In this document: positions 34,250 through 43,412 of the stretch, piece after piece
Numbering within the stretch: position 1 is the stretch's first letter
Layout of the letters: every line of letters begins with the position of its first letter
Origin: Rhodococcus globerulus NBRC 14531
GTDB taxonomy: Bacteria > Actinomycetota > Actinomycetes > Mycobacteriales > Mycobacteriaceae
NCBI RefSeq assembly: GCF_001894805.1
Contig: NZ_BCWX01000010.1
Span: forward strand, 1 to 64,000
Direction of reading: 5' to 3'
Length of the DNA stretch: 64,000 bases
The notes under the pieces: model-generated
The model's database searches: none
Told to the model about the DNA's origin: nothing
What the model saw: the letters and a program-made list of their open reading frames with translations, nothing else
Translations under genes and position numbers: made by a program

Positions 34250-35371
34250 TCAGACTGTTGCTGGAGTGTTCTCGTCGAGTTTCGGATCTTCGTTCGCGAT
34301 CCGCTTGTTTCGGATAACGCTGCTGATAAAGGCCGCGCCGATCAAGAAGACACCAACAAGGCCGGTGATGATCTCGTTGATGTGAACACCGATGGACACC
34401 ATCAGGATGACGGCCAGAGCGCCGATGGCCCAGTGAGCGCCGTGCTCGAGGTAGACGTAATCGGACAGCGTGCCCTTGCGGACGAGGAAGACGGTGATGG
34501 AGCGGACGAACATCGCGCCGACAAAGCCGAGGCCGAGAGCGATGATGATCGGGTCCGAGGTGATCGCAAACGCGCCGATGACGCCGTCGAAGGAGAAGGA
34601 CGCGTCGAGGACCTCGAGGTACAGGAACAGGAAGAATCCGGCCTTACCTGTTGCCTTGGCCAGCTCGGTGGGTCCGCCGGACCTGACGGTCTCTTCGTCT
34701 TCGTCCTCTTCGGGAAGGTTGAAGAGTTCACCCAACCCGTTGACGGCGATGTACGTGATCATGCCGAGCACGCCGGAGATCATGACCGTCGTGACCTTGT
34801 CGTCTGCGGCGAGGAACGAACCTGCCAGAACCAGAGTGAGGCCGGCAACGACAACAGCGAGCTGATCCAGCTTGCCGATCCGCGCAAGGGGCTTCTCGAG
34901 CCAGGACAGCCAGGTGATCTCACGCTCTTCGAAGATGAAGCCGAGGAACAGCATCAGCAGGAACATGCCACCGAAGGCGGCGATGGTCGGGTGAGCGTCG
35001 GTGATCAGTGTTTCGTAGCTCGGATCGCCGTTGGGGAAGTAGGCGGCGTCGTCGGCCGGCGGGTTCAGCGCGAGGTCGAGTGCCGCGATCGGACCCAGGC
35101 CCGATGCCGCCCACACGATGACAAGCGGGAACACCAGACGCATACCGAACACCGCGATGACGATGCCGACGGTGAGGAAGATCTTCTGCCAGAAATCACT
35201 CATTCTTCGCAGAACGGTGGCATTGATGACGGCGTTGTCGAAGGAAAGCGAAATTTCCAGAATTGACAGGATGACAACGAGGAACAGAGCCTCGGGTCCG
35301 CCGTAGATGAACGCGACGATCATCGCGATGATCGAAATGCCGATCGATAAACCGAATATTCGCAGTACCAC
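34250..35371 (-). CDS. TerC-like DUF475 integral membrane protein
   Basis: The 373-aa protein has about eight or nine membrane segments and two TerC-type acidic motifs, EISLSFDNAVINATVL (about residues 38-53) and EVLDASFSFDGVIGAF (about 245-260), thought to bind a metal ion in the membrane. An acidic cytosolic loop (EEDEDEETV) lies between the halves. TerC proteins in Ter systems have been proposed to recruit TerD/TerB proteins to the membrane and some export manganese. GTG 35371 begins the gene. It is 139 bases downstream of terD on the same strand. Confidence 0.85.
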   Translation of the reverse strand: MVLRIFGLSIGISIIAMIVAFIYGGPEALFLVVILSILEISLSFDNAVINATVLRRMSDFWQKIFLTVGIVIAVFGMRLVFPLVIVWAASGLGPIAALDLALNPPADDAAYFPNGDPSYETLITDAHPTIAAFGGMFLLMLFLGFIFEEREITWLSWLEKPLARIGKLDQLAVVVAGLTLVLAGSFLAADDKVTTVMISGVLGMITYIAVNGLGELFNLPEEDEDEETVRSGGPTELAKATGKAGFFLFLYLEVLDASFSFDGVIGAFAITSDPIIIALGLGFVGAMFVRSITVFLVRKGTLSDYVYLEHGAHWAIGALAVILMVSIGVHINEIITGLVGVFLIGAAFISSVIRNKRIANEDPKLDENTPATV

Positions 35372-35510
35372 GGAGCGTGGCCCTTTCTAGTTGGTCAGTG
35401 CGCAGTGGTTACTGCAGCGGTTATCTCACCGCAATCGATACGAAGCCGGGGAGAGTTCCACAGCGTACTGCGGAACTCTCCCTTTGGTCAGCTCGACGGT
35501 AGGTCGACTA

Positions 35511-36086
35511 TCAGACGTTGACGCCGTAGTCGCGTGCGATGCCCGCGAGGCCCGAGGCGTAGCCCTGGCCGATAGCGCGGAACTTCCACTCTGCGCCGTT
35601 GCGGTACAGCTCGCCGAAGACCATTGCGGTCTCGGTGGAGGCATCCTCGGACAGGTCGTAGCGGGCAAGTTCGTTGCCGTTGGACTTGTCGACAACGCGG
35701 ATGTACGCGTTGCGGACCTGGCCGAAGGACTGCGAGCGTGCTTCTGCGTCGTAGATCGAGACGGGGAAGACGACGCTCTCGATGTTGGCCGGAACAGCGG
35801 CGAGGTTCACGTCGATCTGCTCGTCGTCGCCTTCGCCTTCACCGTCGGTGTTGTCACCCTTGTGCTCGATCGAGCCGTCGGGCGAACGCAGGTTGTTGAA
35901 GAAGATGAAGTGCTGGTCGGAGACGACCTTCTTGTCTGCACCTGCGCCGATTGCGCTGGCGTCGAGGTCGAAGGCTGCGCCGGTGGTGGAACGTGCGTCC
36001 CAGCCCAGGCCGACAACCACTGCGGTCAGGTTCGGGGCCTCCTTCGTGAGAGAGACATTGCCGCCTTTGGTCAAGCTGACGCCCAT
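35511..36086 (-). CDS. terD: TerD-family calcium-binding stress protein
   Basis: The 191-aa single-domain protein starts [20 protein letters not shown] and has the acidic calcium site [18 protein letters not shown] (about residues 75-92), FDLDASA and the C-terminal [14 protein letters not shown]. These are all diagnostic of TerD. AAAGGA precedes the ATG. It is divergent from the biosynthetic operon beginning at 36246 and probably shares its control region. Role: cytosolic component of the Ter stress system, likely acting with the DUF475 membrane protein. Confidence 0.93.
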   Translation of the reverse strand: MGVSLTKGGNVSLTKEAPNLTAVVVGLGWDARSTTGAAFDLDASAIGAGADKKVVSDQHFIFFNNLRSPDGSIEHKGDNTDGEGEGDDEQIDVNLAAVPANIESVVFPVSIYDAEARSQSFGQVRNAYIRVVDKSNGNELARYDLSEDASTETAMVFGELYRNGAEWKFRAIGQGYASGLAGIARDYGVNV

Positions 36087-36245
36087 TCAGGGGTCCTTTC
36101 AAGAGAAGAGACATGGCCCGCGACGACGATTGGCCGTCTTGGGAATGTGTTTACCTCCTCCACCCTAACGGCACTTCGGGTGTGGCTGCGGTAACAGTGG
36201 AAATCGAAACGGAAGCGCAAGCAGTCGGCCCCGTAGGATTCAATC

Positions 36246-37475
36246 GTGGTAGGCAGATGGTCGGAGCGCTTCAATCGGGGGGTGAGCGTGGAGGAGTCGA
36301 TCAGTCGTGCGCGGGAGGCGCAGACTGCGATGGTCTCGGCGTTTCTCGACATGGACAAGCGTCAGACGATTGCTTCCGCTGCTGTCAAAGCGTCGACCGA
36401 GCTCTTCCCCGAGCGTGGTCTGGGCGAGGCCTGGAAACCGGTGAGGGACAAGTGCTACGTGGCGGTGTCGAACTACCTGTCCACGAGCGAGCAGTACGGG
36501 AACGACCAAGCTCTCCATCGTGATGCGCGCACTGCCACTGCGGCCTTCGAGAAGTCGGTGGCCGAACTGGTATCCGCAGCTCAAAGCATTGATGCCTTCT
36601 ACAACGGCAATCGAAGCCACCTCGAGCAGGCCACGGCGACGATGTCCACGATTCCGGTTCTCGGTCAGCAGGCGCGCACGGCTGCCGAAGCCGCTCGCCG
36701 CGCGTTGAGTGATACCGATCGGCGCTATTGCGAGTACCCGTCGGTAGTTGCGTCGTCGGAGCATCTGGACGCGTCCGTTGCCGCGCTCGCTCGGGCGGAA
36801 CACGGTGAGCGGGCAGACGAAATCCGGGTCGAAGCCGAGCGGGTCAACGCCGCGGCAGCAGCACTCACGGAAGCATTGGCCCAGGCACCGTCCACACAGC
36901 GACATGCGCAGACGACGGTGTCGGCTGTGTCGACGAGGCTGGCGGCGGTGCGAACGCGGGTGGACCGCCTCGACCCTGCGTATTCGGCATTGCTCCGGGA
37001 GTTCAATGCCGCGAGTTCAGCAGATCTGGTCAACAACAGCAGTCGGAGTCGTGAACATATCGATAACGCCGCTGCCGATTTGAACGAGGCAATGCAGGCT
37101 TTGGATGTGGGCAATCCGGAGCATGCGTTGGCGTTGATGGCAGATGCGCGTCTTCATCTTGCCGAGGCGGAAGCCTGCGTCGATGCTGTGACGGATCGTT
37201 TGACAACACTTCGGGCAGTTCGGGCAGATCCGACAGAAAAAGAGCGTCAGGTCCGTTTTCGTTTGAAAGACGCGCAGATGTTTGCCGTCAATCACGGTTT
37301 GGTGGCGGAATGGGGGTCCGTGCTCGATGCGCAGTTGGCGCGGATCGAACGGGCGGCTGCGTCACTGACGGGAACTCATCCGGACTACTGGTCGTATGTC
37401 ATGCAGTTGGATTCGGTTTCGGCGTTCATTGCCGAAGTCGTCGAAAAGATGCGGACGCAAGCAGGAAGACGCTGA
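36246..37475 (+). CDS. Coiled-coil protein, first gene of the Ter biosynthetic operon
   Basis: The 409-aa protein is Ala/Glu/Arg-rich and almost entirely helical by inspection, with no signal peptide, membrane segment or catalytic motif that I recognise. Repeated heptad-like stretches such as ADEIRVEAERVNAAAAAL suggest a long coiled coil. GTG 36246 is annotated; another GTG at 36285 is possible. It lies 112 bases before the CitE-like gene and heads the Ter operon, so a scaffold or sensor role is conceivable. Function unknown. Confidence 0.7.
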   Translation: MVGRWSERFNRGVSVEESISRAREAQTAMVSAFLDMDKRQTIASAAVKASTELFPERGLGEAWKPVRDKCYVAVSNYLSTSEQYGNDQALHRDARTATAAFEKSVAELVSAAQSIDAFYNGNRSHLEQATATMSTIPVLGQQARTAAEAARRALSDTDRRYCEYPSVVASSEHLDASVAALARAEHGERADEIRVEAERVNAAAAALTEALAQAPSTQRHAQTTVSAVSTRLAAVRTRVDRLDPAYSALLREFNAASSADLVNNSSRSREHIDNAAADLNEAMQALDVGNPEHALALMADARLHLAEAEACVDAVTDRLTTLRAVRADPTEKERQVRFRLKDAQMFAVNHGLVAEWGSVLDAQLARIERAAASLTGTHPDYWSYVMQLDSVSAFIAEVVEKMRTQAGRR

Positions 37476-37587
37476 CCAAGAACTGAATATGCAGGTCGGG
37501 ACCGATCGGGGGATCGGGATGGACACCCGAAAAATCAAGTGGGGGGCATGAAACGTGTAATTGCCATCGGTCATAGAGAGAAGAGAC

Positions 37588-38745
37588 ATGCAGCACTTTC
37601 AACACCTCGAGGATGATGTGCGGGAACAACTGTTCCTGCACGCTCCCCGGACCTTCAGCGATTCCGACGAGCGAGATCTGCTGGCGATCGCTTTGGGTGC
37701 GACTCTCTACGTTCCCGCCACGCGGGCAGGGTTGGCCGAGATCGTGGAGAAGCGCGCTGCCGAAGGTGTCAGTTCGATGGTTCTCGATCTCGAGGACGCC
37801 GTCGCGGACGACGAGGTGGAAACAGCGCGGGCCAATGCCGTGGCCGCGCTCGACAAGATCGCGGCAACGGATGCGGTCGGCATGTTGCTCTTCGTCCGGG
37901 TCCGTGAAGTGTCCGACATCGCGGACATCGCACAATCGCTGACGATTGGGCGCGCTGCGCTGACCGGATTCGTCATCCCGAAATTCGGGAGTGAATCCGG
38001 CGAGTCATTCCTCGATGCCATCGCTGACGCGTCCGAAGCGCTCGGAAAGCATCTGTACGCCATGCCCGTGCTCGAATCGCCGGAACTGGTACACCGTGAT
38101 ACCCGCGATCATGAATTACGCAGTGTCCAGGAGCTTCTTACTCGTCATCGGGATCGCATTCTCGCGGTTCGCATCGGTGCCACCGACATGTGCAGCACGT
38201 TCGGTATCCGCCGTGACCGCGACTTGACGATCTACGACGTGCGTGTAGTTGTCGATGTCATCGCCGACATCGTCAATTACCTTGGCCGAGCCGATGGTTC
38301 GGGTTTTGTCATCACCGGGCCGGTGTGGGAGTACTTCGCGGACCATGAGCGTATGTTCCGCCCGATGCTGCGTGCGACGCCGTTCGAGGAGCACGACGCG
38401 GTGCGGTTCCGGCAGCACTTGGTGAGCCGCGACCTGGACGGTTTGTTGCGGGAAATCGCTTTGGATCGGGCCAACGGCATTCAAGGTAAGACGGTTATCC
38501 ACCCGTCGCACGTTGCCGCGGTCAATGCATTGTCCGCAGTCACGCATGAGGAGTACCACGACGCTCTCGACATTCTGGGCGTCGAGGTGGGTGGGGTGCA
38601 GGCGTCCGGCTATCGGAACAAGATGAACGAGATGAAGCCGCATCGCAACTGGGCTAGGCAGACGGCCTTGCGCGCACGTGTTTTCGGCGTGACCAACAAG
38701 GGGATCACGTTTGTCGAACTGCTGACGGCGTTGGTTGATCGATGA
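37588..38745 (+). CDS. CitE/HpcH-like carbon-carbon bond lyase of the Ter operon
   Basis: The 385-aa TIM-barrel protein matches the Ter-associated branch of the HpcH/CitE aldolase family: YVPATRAGLAEIVEKRAAEG, metal-binding acidic residues in LDLEDAVADDE, MPVLESPEL and RIGATDMCS. Relatives cleave or form acyl-CoA C-C bonds, but the Ter-linked branch has no known substrate. ATG 37588 with AGAGAAG upstream is preferred to TTG 37561. It overlaps the PRTase gene by ATGA. Confidence 0.87.
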   Translation: MQHFQHLEDDVREQLFLHAPRTFSDSDERDLLAIALGATLYVPATRAGLAEIVEKRAAEGVSSMVLDLEDAVADDEVETARANAVAALDKIAATDAVGMLLFVRVREVSDIADIAQSLTIGRAALTGFVIPKFGSESGESFLDAIADASEALGKHLYAMPVLESPELVHRDTRDHELRSVQELLTRHRDRILAVRIGATDMCSTFGIRRDRDLTIYDVRVVVDVIADIVNYLGRADGSGFVITGPVWEYFADHERMFRPMLRATPFEEHDAVRFRQHLVSRDLDGLLREIALDRANGIQGKTVIHPSHVAAVNALSAVTHEEYHDALDILGVEVGGVQASGYRNKMNEMKPHRNWARQTALRARVFGVTNKGITFVELLTALVDR

Positions 38746-40025
38746 CCAGCAGCGTGGGGTCGGTTCCCTGGGCCACAGAAGAATTCGGATTGGATCTTGT
38801 ACACGGCGACTCTGCTGTCGGACGGACGGTGCCGGAGTTGGTGATTCCCGGACTGCGTCGCAATCCGCGCCGTGCGCACCTGTTGGTATCGACGGTACTC
38901 GGCAAGCACATCCCGACGCCGCCATCGGTCGTCATCGGGGCCGCCGACGATCTGGGTGATCTGGTGCGCGAGCGCCTGGGCGTCGGCGTTGACGTTGTTG
39001 TGCTCGGATTTGCCGAAACTGCAACAGGTTTGGGCCACTGCGTTGCTGCCCGCCTGCATGCTCACTGCTACTTGCATTCGACGCGCCGCGACGTACCAGG
39101 GGCTACTACGTTGGCCGGGTTCGAGGAGGGGCACTCGCATGCGACAAGTCACCTGATGCAACCGACGTCGGCGGAACTGTTCGAGAACAATTTGCCCCTG
39201 GTGTTGGTAGACGACGAAATATCAACCGGTGCAACAGCTATCGATGCCATTCGCGCACTGCACGGCCAGTGCCCGCGCGAGCGGTACGTCGTGGCCTCGC
39301 TGGTGGACATGAGAACCGACGAGCATCGCGCGGCCAGTGAGGCTGCCGCGGCAGAATTGGGAGTGGCTATCGATTACGTCAGTCTCGCATCGGGTTCCAC
39401 TGTTCTGCCGCTCGGTCTGACGGAACGAGTGACGGCGCTGGATGCTCCCACTCTCAATATTGCCGGTACCGATCGCGGTTCGGTCACCAGAGTGGACATT
39501 CCGTGGCCGGCGGCAGTGCCGGACGGAGGCCGTCACGGATTCCTCGACGCGGATTCGGCAGGTTTCGACAGCGCGGTCGAAGCCGCTGTCAGGGTTCTGG
39601 ATTCGACGGTGGCGCCAGACCGTGCACTGATCGTGGTCGGTCACGAAGAGTTGATGTATCTCCCTCTTCGCATTGCGAGCGGTCTCGAACGCGGCGGCCG
39701 CCAGGTGCGGTACCAGACGACCACGCGGTCTCCGGCATACGTCATGGACCATGTTGGCTACCCGCTGCGTCGTGGATTCACCTTTGTCGCACCGGAATCC
39801 GGCGAGAACGAGCCGCGCTTTCTGTACAACGCGCAGTGGCCGGACGAGGCCGTCGACGCACTTGTCGTGCTGATCGTGGACGAACCTGCCGACACCGATC
39901 GCCTGATGGCGTCCGGCGGTGTCGTGGAGGCACTGAGAAATGCCGGGACCGATGTTGTCGTGGCAACGGTGCGCGGCGCGGACCCGTCGATGTTGCGGGA
40001 TTCGAGAGAAGGTGAAGGCACATGA
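38742..40025 (+). CDS. Phosphoribosyltransferase with TRSP domain (Ter operon)
   Basis: The 427-aa protein has an N-terminal type I PRTase domain with a PRPP-loop LVLVDDEISTGATAIDAI (about residues 153-170). A C-terminal TRSP domain is named for its conserved TRSP tetrapeptide, seen here as TTTRSPAYV. This pairing is characteristic of Ter operons, in which it is predicted to make a nucleotide-like product from PRPP. ATGA overlaps occur at both ends (38742 and 40022), so it is translated together with its neighbours. The base or acceptor used is unknown. Confidence 0.87.
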   Translation: MTSSVGSVPWATEEFGLDLVHGDSAVGRTVPELVIPGLRRNPRRAHLLVSTVLGKHIPTPPSVVIGAADDLGDLVRERLGVGVDVVVLGFAETATGLGHCVAARLHAHCYLHSTRRDVPGATTLAGFEEGHSHATSHLMQPTSAELFENNLPLVLVDDEISTGATAIDAIRALHGQCPRERYVVASLVDMRTDEHRAASEAAAAELGVAIDYVSLASGSTVLPLGLTERVTALDAPTLNIAGTDRGSVTRVDIPWPAAVPDGGRHGFLDADSAGFDSAVEAAVRVLDSTVAPDRALIVVGHEELMYLPLRIASGLERGGRQVRYQTTTRSPAYVMDHVGYPLRRGFTFVAPESGENEPRFLYNAQWPDEAVDALVVLIVDEPADTDRLMASGGVVEALRNAGTDVVVATVRGADPSMLRDSREGEGT

Positions 40026-41131
40026 CGGCGCCTCTGGTCGGACCGGAGTTCGGTTCGTATGCACCCGACGAAGTGACGTGGTTGCTCAAGGATCTGTCTC
40101 ACGTGGACCTCGAAGCGGATGTTGCGCTGCGGGAGAAGCGTATTCAGTCGGGTGAAGCACATTATGCCGAATCCCTTCCCATCGAGTACCAGCCCGATGC
40201 GGCGTATCGCGAACTGTTCGAAACCGTGTTGTCGGAGAGTGCGCCCAGGTTGGCGCGTGCGGTCGGAACGGTCACAGACCTGGTGCTGGCCGAGCGCGGC
40301 TCCGACGTCGTATTGGTCTCGCTGGCCCGCGCGGGCACTCCGGTGGGAATTTTGATGCGGCGGTGGGCGCAGCACGTCCACGGATTGACCTTGCCGCACT
40401 ACGCCGTGTCGATCGTGCGGGGTAAAGGCATCGATTCTGTCGCGCTCGATTATCTTGCGCGCCATCATGATGCGTCGAACATCGTCTTTGTCGACGGCTG
40501 GACGGGCAAGGGTGCTATTGCCCGGGAACTCGAGGCCGCTCTCACCGAATATCATGCGGCGGGCGGCGCCGAATTCAATCCGGACCTCGCTGTTCTCGCG
40601 GATCCCGGATACTGCGTTCGGACCTACGGCACTCGAGACGATTTCCTGATCGCGTCGGCGTGCCTCAATTCGACTGTGTCCGGTCTGGTCTCACGGACGG
40701 TTCTCAACGACACCCTCATCGGACCCGGGGACTTTCACGGCGCGAAGTTCTACGCCGATCTGGCCGATGTCGATGTGTCCAACCGTCTACTCGACGTCGT
40801 CTCGGCGGAATTCGACAACGTACGGAGCGATGTCGCGGATTCACTTGCCGCTGTGCGCGCTTCGGATCGGACACCGACCTGGGCCGGCTGGGAATCGGTG
40901 GAGAAGGTGCAGGCGGAATACGGGATTTCGACCGTGAACTTCGTGAAACCGGGTGTCGGCGAGACCACCCGCGTGCTGCTTCGTCGTCTGCCGTGGAAGG
41001 TACTCGTACGTCAGAGGGCCGCGCCCGAACACGCACATATCCGTCTGCTGGCCGAAGCTCGCGGCGTCCCGGTCGAGGAAGTGCCCGATCTTGCGTACTC
41101 CTGCGTCGGATTGATCAAGGACATCACATGA
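40022..41131 (+). CDS. StiP-family PRTase-like protein with PELOTA-type RNA-binding tail
   Basis: The 369-aa protein has a PRTase-like core with PRPP-loop-like IVFVDGWTGKGAIA (about residues 157-170), LAVLADPGYC and an SACLNSTVSGLVSRTVLN block typical of the family annotated as cysteine protease StiP. The last ~60 residues (TTRVLLRR, VLVR, LAEARGVPVEEVPDLAYSC) look like the PELOTA/L7Ae RNA-binding fold described in Ter operons. The protease label may be misleading; a phosphoribosyl transfer role linked to RNA fits the sequence better. ATGA overlaps link it to both neighbours. Confidence 0.83.
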   Translation: MTAPLVGPEFGSYAPDEVTWLLKDLSHVDLEADVALREKRIQSGEAHYAESLPIEYQPDAAYRELFETVLSESAPRLARAVGTVTDLVLAERGSDVVLVSLARAGTPVGILMRRWAQHVHGLTLPHYAVSIVRGKGIDSVALDYLARHHDASNIVFVDGWTGKGAIARELEAALTEYHAAGGAEFNPDLAVLADPGYCVRTYGTRDDFLIASACLNSTVSGLVSRTVLNDTLIGPGDFHGAKFYADLADVDVSNRLLDVVSAEFDNVRSDVADSLAAVRASDRTPTWAGWESVEKVQAEYGISTVNFVKPGVGETTRVLLRRLPWKVLVRQRAAPEHAHIRLLAEARGVPVEEVPDLAYSCVGLIKDIT

Positions 41132-42015
41132 GTGCGTCACCGGTACTGGTTGCGACCGATCTGGATCGCACGATGATCTATTCGAAAAACGCGATCGGCG
41201 GGGATCCCACCGGCACCGATCTGACCTCGGCACAGCACTACGTGTGCGTCGAGTACTACGACGGCGGTCCGCTGTCCCACATGAGCACCGAGACCATCGA
41301 TCAGCTCCGGGCGCTCAGCGCGGCAACGCCGGTGATTCCCACGACCACCCGGACTATCGCGCAGTTCCAGCGCATCGACCTGCCGGGCGCTCCGTGGAAA
41401 TACGCGATCACGAGCAACGGCGGCAACATCCTGGTGGACGGAAAGCCCGATCTCCGCTGGCGCAGCGAGATCGACCGATCGACCCGCACTGCCGGGATGG
41501 AGCTGGCGCACGTTCACAGTGAACTGGAAACCCGCATCGACGTCAGCTGGGTCAGTTCCATGCGGGTGGCAGACGAGCTGTTCCCGTACTTGGTAGTGGA
41601 CTTGTCGACCATCCCGGCCGATTTCGAAGCGGACTGGAGTGCCTGGTGCACCTCACGCGGATGGAACGTCTCGCGCCAAGGCCGGAAGATCTACACGATG
41701 CCGGACGCGGTCTCGAAATCTCGAGCCCTCGCCGAGGTGCGAGCCCGCCTCGTCGACGCGGGCGAACTCACGCCCGACGCCACTGTCCTGTCGGCCGGAG
41801 ACGGTGCACTCGATGCGGACATGCTCGAATATGCGGACTTCGCGATCCGGCCCCGGCACGGTGAGCTGGAAGAACTCAACTGGCAACGGCCGACCGTTAC
41901 TGTGACAGAAGGATCCGGTATCGCGGCGAGTGCGGAGATTGTGCGTTGGTTCTCCGCCCATGTTGCCGCGATGACGGTCGGAACACCGCAAGAGTCCGAG
42001 CAGCTCTCTAAGTAA
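41128..42015 (+). CDS. HAD-family phosphatase of the Ter operon
   Basis: The 295-aa protein has HAD motif I ATDLDRTMIY (residues 7-16) with the two catalytic aspartates, motif II around ITSNGGNIL, and motif IV SAGDGALDADML. A sucrose-phosphatase/Cof-like cap is inserted between. It probably dephosphorylates the product of the two PRTase-like enzymes. ATG 41128 overlaps the preceding stop (ATGA). It is the last of four tightly overlapping genes. Confidence 0.87.
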   Translation: MSASPVLVATDLDRTMIYSKNAIGGDPTGTDLTSAQHYVCVEYYDGGPLSHMSTETIDQLRALSAATPVIPTTTRTIAQFQRIDLPGAPWKYAITSNGGNILVDGKPDLRWRSEIDRSTRTAGMELAHVHSELETRIDVSWVSSMRVADELFPYLVVDLSTIPADFEADWSAWCTSRGWNVSRQGRKIYTMPDAVSKSRALAEVRARLVDAGELTPDATVLSAGDGALDADMLEYADFAIRPRHGELEELNWQRPTVTVTEGSGIAASAEIVRWFSAHVAAMTVGTPQESEQLSK

Positions 42016-42043
42016 TGCACGCTCTGAAATGAAGGAGATGTAG

Positions 42044-43369
42044 TTGTCTGTATCGCTTGCCAAAGGTCAGAACGGTCCGTTGGATGTGCCGGAGGTGATT
42101 GTCTCAGTGCAGTTGGCCGCCGCCGCTGACCTCTCCGCACTGCTCGTGGCCGGCAACGGCAAAGTGCGCTCCGACGCGGACTTCGTCTTCTTCAATCAGC
42201 CCACCGGGCCAGGCGTGCAGTTGGTTCCCAACCCGGGTGGCATCGCGTCGCTCAAGGTTTCGCTGGCCGGTGTGCCTGCCGACATCGAGCAGGTTCGTGC
42301 GGTGATCACTCTCGACGACACTTCCTCGAATTTCGGGCGCACCGCGGCGCCGACGGCTCGGGTATCGGATGCCGCCGGAAACGTGCTGTACGAGTACGTG
42401 ATCGACGGGCTGTCCAGCGAGTCCATCGTCATCGCGCTCGAGGTGTACCGACGTCAGGGCGCGTGGAAGGTCCGCGCCGTCGGGCAGGGCTATGCCGGTG
42501 GATTTGCAGCGTTGGTGACGGATCACGGTGTCTCCGTCGACGACGCACCAGCACCCGCTGCCCAGGCCGCACCCCCGCAACCGGCCTACAGCCCGCCGCC
42601 GCAGCAGCAGCCGGTGTACAACCAGCCGCCCCAGCAGCAGCCGGCCTACAACCAGCCGCCGCAGCAGCAGCCGGTGTACAACCAGCCGCCGCAACAGCAG
42701 CCGTCGTACAACGCGCCGCCGGCCCCGCCCGCGCCGCCGGTGTACAACCAGCCTCCTGCCGCACCGGCTGAGGTGAGCCTGGTGAAGGGTCGCCCCGTCA
42801 GCCTCACCAAGGGGCAGAAGGTCACGCTCCGCAAGGAGGGCGGCGTTGCACTCACTCTGATCCAGATGGGGTTGGGCTGGGACCCGATCAAGAAGAGCGG
42901 CATGTTCGGCAGCCGCACGGCCAATGTCGACCTCGATGCGTCGGCGCTCCTGTACGCCGACGGCAATCTGGTCGACGTCTGCTACTACGGACAGCTCACG
43001 TCGAAGGACGGGTCGGTGCGTCACATGGGTGACAACCTGACCGGCGACGGTGATGGTGACGACGAAGTGATGACGGTCGATCTCCAGCGCGTGCCTGCGC
43101 ACGTCAACGCGGTGATCTTCACGGTTACGTCGTACCGCGGGCACACTTTCGAGCAGGTGCAGAATGCGTTCTGCCGTTTGGTCGACAGCACCACCAACTC
43201 CGAACTGGCTCGGTACACGATGCAGGGCGGTATGGCGTTCACCGGAATGGTGATGGCAAAGGTGTACCGGCAGAACGGTGAATGGAAGCTGCAGGCGATC
43301 GGCGAGGGCATCCAGGCAAAGCACGCCGGCGAAGCCGCACCACAGCTGGGCCGTTTCCTGATGGCGTAG
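42044..43369 (+). CDS. Double TerD-domain protein with Pro/Gln/Tyr-rich linker
   Basis: The 441-aa protein has an N-terminal TerD-like domain (residues ~1-165, ending WKVRAVGQGYAGGF), a low-complexity linker (~168-240) of repeated QQQPVYNQPP units, and a C-terminal TerD domain (~245-440). Only the C-terminal domain retains the acidic calcium site (GDNLTGDGDGDDEVM); the N-terminal domain has FNQPTGPGVQL at that place. The start is TTG after AAGGAGATG. It follows the HAD gene by 28 bases. The linker would let two TerD heads bind separate partners. Confidence 0.88.
   Translation: MSVSLAKGQNGPLDVPEVIVSVQLAAAADLSALLVAGNGKVRSDADFVFFNQPTGPGVQLVPNPGGIASLKVSLAGVPADIEQVRAVITLDDTSSNFGRTAAPTARVSDAAGNVLYEYVIDGLSSESIVIALEVYRRQGAWKVRAVGQGYAGGFAALVTDHGVSVDDAPAPAAQAAPPQPAYSPPPQQQPVYNQPPQQQPAYNQPPQQQPVYNQPPQQQPSYNAPPAPPAPPVYNQPPAAPAEVSLVKGRPVSLTKGQKVTLRKEGGVALTLIQMGLGWDPIKKSGMFGSRTANVDLDASALLYADGNLVDVCYYGQLTSKDGSVRHMGDNLTGDGDGDDEVMTVDLQRVPAHVNAVIFTVTSYRGHTFEQVQNAFCRLVDSTTNSELARYTMQGGMAFTGMVMAKVYRQNGEWKLQAIGEGIQAKHAGEAAPQLGRFLMA
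42601..42720 (+). repeat. Four ~30-bp tandem repeats in the TerD linker
   Basis: Imperfect 30-bp units (42601-42630, 42631-42660, 42661-42690, 42691-42720) encode QQQPxYNQPP and variants. Length variation between strains is expected. Confidence 0.85.
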
Positions 43370-43412
43370 TGAGTGAAATTCGGTTGGGGTGTGAAAGGGC
43401 TTGGCTCGGTAG

